From Candidatus Cloacimonadota bacterium (GTDB taxonomy: Bacteria > Cloacimonadota > Cloacimonadia > Cloacimonadales > Cloacimonadaceae), in assembly GCA_018433885.1 (NCBI GenBank), contig JAHDQK010000014.1, forward strand, positions 1-64,000: DNA of 64,000 nt, given 5' to 3'. Shown one piece after another: positions 54,247 to 62,094 of this stretch. How positions within the stretch are numbered: the stretch's first letter is position 1; every line of letters begins with the position of its first letter. The translations under genes and the position numbers were made by a program. Below the pieces are notes generated by a model. The model saw only the letters and a list, made by a program, of their open reading frames with translations. It was not told the DNA's origin and made no database searches.

Positions 54247-55812
54247 CTATTTTGCCATCGCGATCTGTCTGGTTTCGCGAATCACAGTCACCTTTATCTG
54301 TCCAGGATATTGAACCTGCTTTTCTATAGTGGCGGCTATCTCCGAAGCTAAAAGCGGAGTCTGGCTTTCTTCCACAACTGCGGGTTCCACGATTATGCGC
54401 AATTCTCTTCCAGCTTGAATGGCGTAGGATTTGTTCACGCCCTCTACGGAATTTGCGATCTCTTCTAGCTTGGATAGGCGTTGCATATAGGTTTCCAGCA
54501 TTTCGCGGCGAGCACCGGGGCGCGCGCCTGAAATCGCGTCTGAAGCCTGGACAAGAGCAGCGTAGACAGATAGCGCTTCCACCTCTTCATGGTGAGCCTC
54601 TATCGCATTTACTATCAGCTTGCCCTCTCCGTTCTTGCGCGCCAGGTTAGCGCCGATGATGGCATGAGTTCCGTCAAATTCGTGATCCACAGCCTTGCCA
54701 ATATCATGCAAAAGACCTGCGCGGCGTGCCACTTCCTGATCCAGGTTGAGCTCTGCGGCAAGAATCCCGCATATCCACGCGGCTTCGATGGAATGTTGTA
54801 ACACATTTTGTCCGTATGACGTGCGGTAATTCAAGCGCCCCAGAACCTTGATCAAATTGGGCGAGATGTTGTGGATATTGGTTTCCAGAACGGCTTTTTC
54901 CCCAATCTTGATCAGGGTTTCATCCATTTCCTTGGTAGTTTTTGCGATTACTTCCTCAATCCTGCCGGGGTGAATACGCCCGTCCGAGATGAGTTTCTCC
55001 AAGGATAAACGTGCGATTTCGCGGCGAACGGGGTCGAAGCAAGAAAGCACAACAGCTTCTGGGGTGTCGTCGATGATCAGGTCAACTCCGGAGGCTTTCT
55101 CGAAAGTACGGATATTGCGACCCTCGCGGCCAATAATGCGTCCCTTCATTTCGTCAGATGGAAGCGAAACTACCGAAACCGTAGTTTCGGATACATGATC
55201 CACAGCCATGCGCTGGATGGCGGTGGAAAGAATCTCGGTCGCTTTTTTGGAAGCATCGAGTTTGATCTGCTCTATGCTGATCTTGGCATCGTTTGCTGCC
55301 ACCTGTCTGGCAGTGGAAATCAATTCGAGCCGGAGACGCTCAAGAGCTTCCTCTCTGGATAGACCCGCTACTTCTGAAAGCTTGGCTTTCTGCTCAGTAA
55401 GGATCTCTTCATATTCGGTCTTTTTCTGATGAAGCTCATCCTCTTTGATCTTCAGCTTGCGTTCTTGTTCACTCAAGCTGTTTTCCTTTTTATCCAGGGA
55501 GTCCAGTCGTTTGTCGAGGCTACCGAGGCGTTCGTTGTACTTCTTTTCTTGTGCCCGGAGTTCTCTTTGGCGCTCCTTTACTTCCTCATCGAGGATGCGT
55601 TTTTGTTTGAACCACTCTTCCCTGGCTTCCAAGAGAGCGGATTTCTTCTGGTTTTCGGCATCGATCTGGGCATCTTTTTTGATGTTCTCAGCGATCTCAG
55701 TAGCCTGCGAAACGAGCTTAAACGCAGAAGCTCGTTTGATCAGATATATTACCAAGGCTACCACAAATCCCAATACCAGCCCTATGGCTAGCGCGATGTA
55801 TGGACTAAACAT
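54247..55812 (-). CDS. rny: Ribonuclease Y
   Basis: 521 aa. N-terminal membrane anchor (SPYIALAIGLVLGFVVALVIYLI), a charged coiled coil (about 35-190), KH domain with MKGRIIGREGRNIRTFEKASGVDLIIDDTPEAVVLS (about 215-250), and HD domain with ARRAGLLHDIGKAVDHEFDGTHAIIG. It initiates mRNA decay at the membrane and is followed directly by ymdB. Confidence 0.95.
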   Translation of the reverse strand: MFSPYIALAIGLVLGFVVALVIYLIKRASAFKLVSQATEIAENIKKDAQIDAENQKKSALLEAREEWFKQKRILDEEVKERQRELRAQEKKYNERLGSLDKRLDSLDKKENSLSEQERKLKIKEDELHQKKTEYEEILTEQKAKLSEVAGLSREEALERLRLELISTARQVAANDAKISIEQIKLDASKKATEILSTAIQRMAVDHVSETTVSVVSLPSDEMKGRIIGREGRNIRTFEKASGVDLIIDDTPEAVVLSCFDPVRREIARLSLEKLISDGRIHPGRIEEVIAKTTKEMDETLIKIGEKAVLETNIHNISPNLIKVLGRLNYRTSYGQNVLQHSIEAAWICGILAAELNLDQEVARRAGLLHDIGKAVDHEFDGTHAIIGANLARKNGEGKLIVNAIEAHHEEVEALSVYAALVQASDAISGARPGARREMLETYMQRLSKLEEIANSVEGVNKSYAIQAGRELRIIVEPAVVEESQTPLLASEIAATIEKQVQYPGQIKVTVIRETRQIAMAK

Positions 55813-55876
55813 AATTAACTTTCCTTCGATCTATTTACGTTCTCCGGGAACCCGGAGAATCGGAATTAAAGATAAA

Positions 55877-56044
55877 GCCCGCGTGAACCGTGTATGCTTG
55901 ACTTTATACAAAGCCAGCTTGCAGGTGGGAATCTACCTTGTGAGCTTTATGTATCCGGAACCAGCCGGCACGCACGCCACTCATGGCTCGACTCCCTTAT
56001 AAGTGATTGGCTTTTATGCAATCCATATCACGAATTCCGCAGGC
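55877..56044 (-). ncRNA. ssrS: Probable 6S RNA (ssrS)
   Basis: A non-coding gap of 237 nt between zapA and rny, the usual place of 6S RNA in several phyla (zapA-ssrS). On the minus strand the ends pair: GCCTGCGG at 56044 with CGCGGGC at 55877, extended by TTCGTG/CACGG after an internal loop. GCCGGCT and AGCTGGC form an inner stem, leaving a large open middle, as expected for 6S. Length is about 168 nt. A hairpin at 55840-55859 (TTCTCCGGG/CCCGGAGAA) lies beyond the 3' end, before rny. The fold was drawn by hand, so the assignment is tentative. Confidence 0.5.
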
Positions 56045-56049
56045 AAAGA

Positions 56050-56316
56050 CTATACAGACATAATTTTCTCGATCATCTGGTTTACCCTGTTCAGTTCAGA
56101 TTTCAGGGTATTGTTTTCTTCAAGTGCTTTCTGCAGGTTTTCTTCGCGTTGAAAGCAAGCCAGTAGCAAGAGCTTGGCAAAATCCAGATGTTCGTAGGTT
56201 TCATACAATTCTGTAAGTTGTTGCGACAATTCCGCCGCGATCTGTTCCGTGCGGGTGGGGTTGTCACTTCTCAGGCGAAATCGACGCCCGAAGATCTCCA
56301 CCTCTACTGATTGCAT
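56050..56316 (-). CDS. zapA: Cell division protein ZapA
   Basis: 88 aa. SVEVEIFGRRFRLRSDNPTRTEQIAAELSQQLTELYETYEHLDFAKLLLLACFQREENLQKALEEN matches ZapA (N-terminal V-x-I-x-G-x-x-Y/F-x-x-R, then a coiled coil). It promotes FtsZ bundling and is co-encoded with the coiled-coil protein upstream. Confidence 0.85.
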   Translation of the reverse strand: MQSVEVEIFGRRFRLRSDNPTRTEQIAAELSQQLTELYETYEHLDFAKLLLLACFQREENLQKALEENNTLKSELNRVNQMIEKIMSV

Positions 56317-56643
56317 TTATTGCTCACTTTCCTCGAGCTTGGGGAAAATGTCGTCGATTTTCTTGATCGCATCATCGGCAAAGCTCTCGATACCAAAGAG
56401 CATGTTTTGCATCTCTTTATGAGTATTCTGAAGCTGCTCGTATTCTGATTTCAGATTCTTGTAGCCTGCTTCGGTTTCTTGGAGTAATTTGGCATAATCT
56501 TCGATCTGAGACATCAATTGAAGGTTTTCATCTTTCAGCTGAGCGTACTGACGAGTTAGCTCTTCCATTGCCTTTTTATCTGCGGTATATTGATCAATCA
56601 GTTTTTGCAATCTTTCTTGCAAGTTAAGTATCGGGCTTTCCAT
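56317..56643 (-). CDS. Coiled-coil protein (ZapB-like)
   Basis: 108 aa, almost entirely heptad-type helix (LQERLQKLIDQYTADKKAMEELTRQYAQLKDENLQLMSQIEDYAKLLQE). There is no signal peptide. Location between pheT and zapA, 0-nt from zapA, resembles ZapB-like or 'DUF904' partners of ZapA; function is inferred from position and composition. Confidence 0.65.
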   Translation of the reverse strand: MESPILNLQERLQKLIDQYTADKKAMEELTRQYAQLKDENLQLMSQIEDYAKLLQETEAGYKNLKSEYEQLQNTHKEMQNMLFGIESFADDAIKKIDDIFPKLEESEQ

Positions 56644-56645
56644 TC

Positions 56646-59153
56646 TTACCTCATTGTAATCTCATATTTTTGGGATAGTGTTTTTTGCACTGATGCCATC
56701 AGAGCGTCAACGCGTTCATCTGTCAATGTTTTTTCTTGATCCTGCAGCACGATGTGCAAACTCAGGCTGCGATAGCCCTCGGGGATTTGCTTGGTGCGAT
56801 ATTCATCGAAGACCTGAACTCTTTGAACCAGAGCAGGATCCAAAGCCAAGATAGTTTCCTGGATTTCGCCATAACGATATTTGTCTGAAAGCAAAAAGGA
56901 CAGATCCCTAGTGACCGCGGGGAATTTGGGTATGTTTGTGTAAGTAGTAGCCAAATTCCGGCAGATTTCCACGATATCGTCCAGAAGCCAGTTCATCAAC
57001 CAGACCTCCTGCTTCAGATTAGTGGAATCCACGCCCCAGGCTTCCAGAACCCGGGCAGTTACTCTACCGTAAAAGCCCAGCATGATATCTTGATAAAAGT
57101 AAGCATATGCTTCACCTTCTGCTAGATACGGCGTTTGATAAGGACTCATGGAGCTTACAATTCCCAGCGAGCTAAGCAATCCCTCGAAGCACCCCTTTGC
57201 CCATGAATAGTCCAGCAATTGGCTTGGTTTCTTGAAGTGTTCGGGATAAACTCTACCGGTGCATATCGCGCCTAAATGCTTTGGTTCAGTATGGGCTGAA
57301 GAGGTTTTATGATAGACCTTACCCAGCTCGAACAACCGGATGTCTCGTTCGGCATGGTTTAAGTTGTATGCCAGGTTCGTAAGCAATTGGGGTATCAGCG
57401 ACACCCTCATTACACTTTGATTCATGCTCTGAGGATTAAGAAGTTGGATATAGGGCAGTTCAGACTCGTTAAAACCCAATGCTTCCATCTGAGCAGGATC
57501 TGTAAAGCTATAATTGAGAGTCTCGTAAGCTCCCCAAGAAACCATCCACTCCGCCGCTTTTTTCTGGATACGGTAGGCATGGCGGTCCATGATCTGCTGC
57601 ATGAGAGTGATCTTGGGCACCTTGTCGTAACCAATCAACCGTGCTAGTTCTTCCAAAATATCTGCTTCGCGGCTGATATCCTTTCGATAACCGGGAATCC
57701 GATAGTATTGGGCGATTGTTCGGGGATCATCCAGAGGGCTAGCCATCTGCAGGTTCAGGATATCCTTGACGATACCCGGCTTATACTGGGCATCCTGAAG
57801 GTAGCAAAATCCTAGTTTTTCAAGGGTTTCCCGCATCTTCTCCGCTGAGATAGGAAATCCGATCAGATGTTCAAAGCGGGAAGTCCTAACTCCCAAGATA
57901 ATTTCTTCTTCTTCTTTAGGATAATTATCCAGCAATTCTCCCATTCCCTTAGCATCCGCCAAAAGCATAATCAAACCCGCTGCCCGGTCGCTAATCTCTT
58001 TTGCATAGCGGGCAGAAAGGTGCCGCTCGAAACGATAGGAGGAATCCGAGCTTAGCTTTAGATTATAAGATGTGCGGCGTATGTTGCCGGGGTGGAAGGC
58101 AGCGCTTTCCAACACGATATTTCTGGTCTGTCCCGTAATACCGGAATGTTTGGAGCCCATAACTCCCGCCAAGGCGGATGCTTTTTTACCGTCCGCAATC
58201 ACCAAGTTGGCGTCGCCAAGTACCATGTTCTTACCGTCCAGAGTTACCAAGGTTTCGTTAGCAAATGCTTTTCGCACCACGATATCCGGATAATCTTGCT
58301 GAATGTCTCTACTCTCCAACTGGTCATAGTCGAAAGCATGTAGTGGATGACCCAGCTCCAGCATTACAAAGTTAGTGATATCCACGACATTGTTGACCGG
58401 CCTCAATCCACTCTTGATGAGGGCTGTTTTCAGCCACAAAGGAGATTCCTGAATCTTCACATTTTCGAAGACTCTCGCGGTATATCGAGGGCAGAGCTCA
58501 GGCTCTTCGTTGATCAGCCCCAGCTTCAGAGAAGAATTTGCAGCCGGCAAGGCATTCGCTTCCGGGGGAATCAATGCTAAGCCAAGCCGGGCAGAGAGAT
58601 CCCGGGCAATACCTATATAACCCAGAAGATCGCTGCGATTGGGCGTGATCTCTAGTTCAAAGATAGTATCCGGCAAACTGAAAAGCTGATCCGCCAGAGT
58701 ACCAATAGCGGTATCTTCCGGAAGGTGAATGATCCCGGCATGGTTTTCCGAGAGCCCAAGCTCGCGTTCTGAACACAGCATACCATGTGAATGGATACCC
58801 CGAATCTTTGCTTTGGCGATGGTGATCTCTTTCAGAGCAGTTCCCGGCAATGCCAGCACAGCCATCATCCCTGCCTCGCAGTTGGGTGCGCCACAGATCA
58901 CCTGGATCTGGTTATTCTCATCCTTTTCGGCGTATTCGGTAGCACCGATATCTACCACACAGAGCTTGAGATGATCGGTCTTGGGGACGGGTTCCGCGCT
59001 GATCACTTTAGCGGCGACTACTGTATGCCCCAATGCTTTAAGTTCTTCGATGCCTTCTACTTCGATGCCCGCAAAGGTTAGGTGATCTGCAAGCCCGGCT
59101 TCGTACGGGGACACTGGCAAATAGCGTTTGAGCCAAGATAATGCGATTCTCAT
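56646..59153 (-). CDS. pheT: Phenylalanyl-tRNA synthetase beta subunit
   Basis: 835 aa. N-terminal EMAP-like tRNA-binding domain (about 40-150: VVAAKVISAEPVPKTDHLKLCVVDIG, GAPNCEAGMMAVLALPGTAL). B3/4 editing region with RPVNNVVDITNFVMLELGHPLHAFDYDQL, B5 domain, class-II-like core with LLNPQSMNQSVMRVSLIPQLL, and C-terminal FDX-ACB anticodon domain (KFPAVTRDLSFLLSDKYRYGEI). Its ATG overlaps the pheS stop (TAATG). Confidence 0.96.
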   Translation of the reverse strand: MRIALSWLKRYLPVSPYEAGLADHLTFAGIEVEGIEELKALGHTVVAAKVISAEPVPKTDHLKLCVVDIGATEYAEKDENNQIQVICGAPNCEAGMMAVLALPGTALKEITIAKAKIRGIHSHGMLCSERELGLSENHAGIIHLPEDTAIGTLADQLFSLPDTIFELEITPNRSDLLGYIGIARDLSARLGLALIPPEANALPAANSSLKLGLINEEPELCPRYTARVFENVKIQESPLWLKTALIKSGLRPVNNVVDITNFVMLELGHPLHAFDYDQLESRDIQQDYPDIVVRKAFANETLVTLDGKNMVLGDANLVIADGKKASALAGVMGSKHSGITGQTRNIVLESAAFHPGNIRRTSYNLKLSSDSSYRFERHLSARYAKEISDRAAGLIMLLADAKGMGELLDNYPKEEEEIILGVRTSRFEHLIGFPISAEKMRETLEKLGFCYLQDAQYKPGIVKDILNLQMASPLDDPRTIAQYYRIPGYRKDISREADILEELARLIGYDKVPKITLMQQIMDRHAYRIQKKAAEWMVSWGAYETLNYSFTDPAQMEALGFNESELPYIQLLNPQSMNQSVMRVSLIPQLLTNLAYNLNHAERDIRLFELGKVYHKTSSAHTEPKHLGAICTGRVYPEHFKKPSQLLDYSWAKGCFEGLLSSLGIVSSMSPYQTPYLAEGEAYAYFYQDIMLGFYGRVTARVLEAWGVDSTNLKQEVWLMNWLLDDIVEICRNLATTYTNIPKFPAVTRDLSFLLSDKYRYGEIQETILALDPALVQRVQVFDEYRTKQIPEGYRSLSLHIVLQDQEKTLTDERVDALMASVQKTLSQKYEITMR

Positions 59154-60178
59154 TACATCTCTCCTTTGAACTGGCGAAGCATTCTAAGATCATTCTCGAA
59201 CAGGATCCGCATATCCGGGATATTGTATTTGAGCATAGCTATCCGCTCGATACCAAGCCCAAAAGCGAAACCGGTATATATCTCCGAATCTATGCCCAGA
59301 ATATCGAATACAGCAGGATCCACCATCCCAGCGCCGCCCATCTCCAACCATCCGCTCTGTTTACACACACGACATCCGCTACCCCCACACACTACGCAGG
59401 AGATATCCATTTCTGCGGAAGGTTCCGTGAAGGGAAAGAAATGCGGCCGGATCCGGCTTTTTACATTGGGACCAAACATGATGGCGGCGAAGTTTTGCAG
59501 AGTATCCTGCAGATCACTCATGCTGATGCCTTTATCCACTACCAAGGCTTCTACCTGATGAAACACAGGGGAGTGAGAAGGGTCTGGTTTGTCGTTGCGA
59601 TAGCAGCGTCCCGGAGAGATGATCCGAATCGGAGGTTTATAGGATTCCATTACTCTGATCTGCACGGTGGAAGTCTGGGTTCTTAAGAGCTTGCCGCCTT
59701 CCACATAGAAGGTATCCGCCAGGTTGCGTGAAGGATGATCCTGCGGGGTATTTAGAGCATCGAAATTGTGAAACTCGTCTTCGATATCAAATGCTTCGGC
59801 GATTTCAAAACCCATACTGAGAAACACTTCATCTATCTCGCGGCGAACGATGCTTAGCGGATGGTAACCACCCCGGTCCAGGGGCATGCCCGGCATGGAA
59901 GAATCGAAAACTACTGCCTTTTTTGCCCAGGAGGCTTCCTTGATCGCGTTTCCCCGTTCCGTGATTAAACTTTCAATTCTTGCCCGAACCAGGTTCAACT
60001 GGTTTCCAAAAGCGGGGCGTTCTTCAGCGCTCAGCTCTTTCATCCGCGAATACAAGCTGTTCAACGCGCTCTTTTTGCCAAGATACTTGGCTTTGGTATT
60101 CAGAATATCGTTGGGATTTGAACACAGGGCAATCTCTTGCTCTGCTTCCTTCAACATTAGTTCCAACTGATCTTTCAC
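59153..60178 (-). CDS. pheS: Phenylalanyl-tRNA synthetase alpha subunit
   Basis: 341 aa from the GTG at 60178 (GAGG 7 nt upstream); an upstream ATG would add 53 residues including a nonstandard start. Motif 2 and 3 regions: HPLSIVRREIDEVFLSMGFEIAEAFDIEDEFHNFDALNTPQDHPSRNL, LLRTQTSTVQIRVM, HQVEALVVDKGISMSDL, and GFAFGLGIERIAMLKY. Class II catalytic core typical of PheS. Confidence 0.95.
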   Translation of the reverse strand: MKDQLELMLKEAEQEIALCSNPNDILNTKAKYLGKKSALNSLYSRMKELSAEERPAFGNQLNLVRARIESLITERGNAIKEASWAKKAVVFDSSMPGMPLDRGGYHPLSIVRREIDEVFLSMGFEIAEAFDIEDEFHNFDALNTPQDHPSRNLADTFYVEGGKLLRTQTSTVQIRVMESYKPPIRIISPGRCYRNDKPDPSHSPVFHQVEALVVDKGISMSDLQDTLQNFAAIMFGPNVKSRIRPHFFPFTEPSAEMDISCVVCGGSGCRVCKQSGWLEMGGAGMVDPAVFDILGIDSEIYTGFAFGLGIERIAMLKYNIPDMRILFENDLRMLRQFKGEM

Positions 60179-60260
60179 GATAAAACCTCGGTGATTCTTG
60201 TGCGACCATCCTGATTGCCTATATTCTCCGGCGCAGAAATTCAGGTTAATCGCCATTATG

Positions 60261-60293
60261 CGAAAAAGCGGTTTGAAATCCAAAACCGCTTTC
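60261..60293 (-). terminator. Terminator/attenuator between rplT and pheS
   Basis: On the minus strand the 10-bp stem AAAGCGGTTT (60283-60292) / AAACCGCTTT (60265-60274) is followed by TTTTTC. It ends the infC-rpmI-rplT unit or attenuates read-through into pheST. Confidence 0.8.
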
Positions 60294-60346
60294 CCATACT
60301 GTCTATATGCGACGCTCAAGCGAGCATCAAATATCAATCATATTGC

Positions 60347-60697
60347 TTATGCGTTTTTGGCGATTTCCACGAGACGGGCAAAAGCGCCGGCATCGTGCCA
60401 TGCCAAATGGGCGAGGGTTTTGCGGTTGATTTCGATATTGGACTTATGAAGTCCGTTGATAAATCGGCTGTAACTCATATCGTTCAATCTGCAGGCAGCA
60501 TTGATGCGAGTAATCCACAGGCTGCGGAACTGGCGTTTTTTAAGCTTGCGATGAGCAAAGGAGAACGCCATGGCACGTTCGACTGTTTGACGCGCTACAC
60601 GATAGGTCTTGCTCCGGCGGCCAAAATAGCCTCTGGCGGCAAGCATATATTTTTTTCTTCTGCGATGGGCTGCTACGTTGTTTGTAATTCTCGGCAT
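60347..60697 (-). CDS. rplT: 50S ribosomal protein L20
   Basis: 116 aa. PRITNNVAAHRRRKKYMLAARGYFGRRSKTYRVARQTVERAMAFSFAHRKLKKRQFRSLWITRINAACR matches L20, with the RNA-binding basic N-terminus. L20 acts as translational or attenuation regulator of its own operon in several bacteria. Confidence 0.97.
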   Translation of the reverse strand: MPRITNNVAAHRRRKKYMLAARGYFGRRSKTYRVARQTVERAMAFSFAHRKLKKRQFRSLWITRINAACRLNDMSYSRFINGLHKSNIEINRKTLAHLAWHDAGAFARLVEIAKNA

Positions 60698-60709
60698 TTT
60701 TATTCTCCT

Positions 60710-60904
60710 CTACATTCCCAGCATTCTGTAAACTCTTTTCTCATCGGATTTCACAACGATGGCGCTGGTGCGAAGGTTACGTTTAAGTTTAGGGGATTTC
60801 TTGGTCTTAATATGTGCGGCTTTGGCATGGTGGCGCACAATCTTTCCGGTGCCGGTAAGCTTGAAGCGCTTGGCGGCAGAACGATTGGTTTTGATCTTCG
60901 GCAT
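60710..60904 (-). CDS. rpmI: 50S ribosomal protein L35
   Basis: 64 aa: MPKIKTNRSAAKRFKLTGTGKIVRHHAKAAHIKTKKSPKLKRNLR, typical of L35. It lies 12 nt before rplT, in the infC-rpmI-rplT order. Confidence 0.97.
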   Translation of the reverse strand: MPKIKTNRSAAKRFKLTGTGKIVRHHAKAAHIKTKKSPKLKRNLRTSAIVVKSDEKRVYRMLGM

Positions 60905-60962
60905 TTTATGTTCTCCTTAAATTAATCTATGTAATGGCTCTTTTCTTAAAGAGCTGGGACTT

Positions 60963-61601
60963 CTACTCGGTTTCCGGAGCCTGCGGCACTTCCGGTTGGG
61001 AATCTGTGGCAGGTTGCTCGGTGGATTTGCTATCAGTAGCCACAATGCGGTCTATATCCTTCTTAGGTGATACGATGATCGAAAGCAGGTTGCGATCCGA
61101 TACGGCTTCCTGATCCACATCGGCGATGTAAGCCAGATCTTCTTTGAGTTTTTCCAACACCCGATATCCGAGATCCTTGTGCGCCATCTGACGTCCGCGG
61201 AAACGAACCGTGAATTTTACCTTGTTGTGTTGTTTCAAAAACTTGATCGCATTGTTCTTCTTGAAGTTATAGTCGTGTTCTTCGGTGTTCGGACCAAATT
61301 TGATCTCTTTGACCTCCACTTCGTGCTGCTTTTTCTTGGCTTCCTTGGCTTTCTTCTCTTTCTGGAAATAGTATTTGCTAAAATCCAGGATGCGGCAAAC
61401 CGGAGGCTCGGCGGTGGGAGATATCTCCACCAGGTCCATTTCTGCCTCGCTGGCTCTGCGTAGAGCTTCAGAGATTGATACCACACCAATCTGTTTGCCA
61501 TCGGCTCCGATCAGGCGAACCTTATCCACATTGATCTGATGGTTGATCCGCTCTTTGGGCACCACTTCGTTGGTCTTAGACTTGAAACGCTTAATCCGGA
61601 T
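60963..61601 (-). CDS. infC: Translation initiation factor IF-3, probably starting at a non-AUG codon
   Basis: IF-3 prevents 50S joining and checks the start codon. The core RINHQINVDKVRLIGADGKQIGVVSISEALRRASEAEMDLVEISPTAEPPVCRILDFSKYYFQKEK matches IF-3 N and C domains, with a Ser/Thr/Gln/Pro-rich tail. No ATG lies close to a site. A GTG at 61565 has no SD, whereas a perfect AAGGAGG (61616-61610) is 5 nt from ATA (61604) or 8 nt from ATC (61601) in the same frame. ATT follows at 61595, 14 nt from the site. The ATC is given as the start. A non-AUG start is the classic IF-3 self-regulation device. Confidence 0.85.
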   Translation of the reverse strand: MRIKRFKSKTNEVVPKERINHQINVDKVRLIGADGKQIGVVSISEALRRASEAEMDLVEISPTAEPPVCRILDFSKYYFQKEKKAKEAKKKQHEVEVKEIKFGPNTEEHDYNFKKNNAIKFLKQHNKVKFTVRFRGRQMAHKDLGYRVLEKLKEDLAYIADVDQEAVSDRNLLSIIVSPKKDIDRIVATDSKSTEQPATDSQPEVPQAPETE

Positions 61602-61633
61602 TATAAGAACCTCCTTCTTACCGGAAAATGAAA

Positions 61634-61665
61634 CAGGCGAAATCTCCGTTGGGAAATTCCGCCTG
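61634..61665 (-). promoter_or_regulatory. Leader hairpin upstream of infC (attenuator candidate)
   Basis: On the minus strand CAGGCGGAATTT pairs with AGATTTCGCCTG (12 bp with two G-T pairs) and is followed by TTTCATTTTCC. It sits between the likely promoter and the IF-3 start. L20- or IF-3-linked attenuation of infC operons is known in other phyla. Confidence 0.6.
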
Positions 61666-61870
61666 CTTCACAGTAATAATATGTATATAATTCTTCATGT
61701 TATCTGCAAGCCCTACACACACTTAAAGGCAGTAAGGCAGAAGCTGGCGGCTTCATTTGCAACCAAATTCTCATACCGCCGCTTCCTGTCAACGAAAATA
61801 TATCCGAAAACAGAATTTCTACTCCTTCTACGTTGGAGCACGCATACAACTAACATGTTTCAATATCCTT

Positions 61871-61950
61871 CCCCTTGCACCTAAAAGGTCCCGATGCAGT
61901 GCTTGAGCTTCTTTCATGCAGTCGGACTGCACAGAAGCGGCTTAGCCAAT
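61871..61950. repeat. Diverged structured intergenic element, copy E
   Basis: In the gap between divergent infC and hydE. It shares the GATGCAGT core (61893-61900) and a GCAGT-CGG-ACTGC hairpin (61918-61930) enclosed by GCTTCT/AGAAGC (61907-61912, 61933-61938). It lacks the AATGGGGATGAATGG end. Related to copies B-D only by the core and the hairpin style. The rest of the gap (61666-61870, 61951-62047) contains a poly-T run at 61990-62000 but no gene. Confidence 0.35.
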
Positions 61951-62047
61951 GTTTCGCGTTTGCTTACGAAATAGAGAGAGCATGCTATAGGGATGGCAAG
62001 GATTCTTGTTTTTTTTTGGGAATTTGTCCAAAATATCCAGACCTGCC

Positions 62048-62075
62048 TTGCAAACTCCGATCAAAAGAATATAAT
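62048..62075 (+). promoter_or_regulatory. Promoter of hydE
   Basis: TTGCAA (62048-62053), 16-nt spacer, TATAAT (62070-62075). It lies 19 nt before the ATG, so the transcript start would be close to the SD AAGAGGTG at 62082-62089. Confidence 0.6.
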
Positions 62076-62094
62076 ATTGGCAAGAGGTGAATAA

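Noticed and set aside
60215-60925. 236-codon plus-strand frame across rplT and rpmI
   Set aside because: Covers two universally conserved ribosomal protein genes on the other strand.
6155-61950. Interpretation of the dispersed repeats as a CRISPR array
   Set aside because: Copies are tens of kilobases apart, imperfect, self-complementary, with no spacers or cas genes.
61990-62000. Poly-T run before hydE as a terminator
   Set aside because: No stable stem immediately precedes it on the plus strand.
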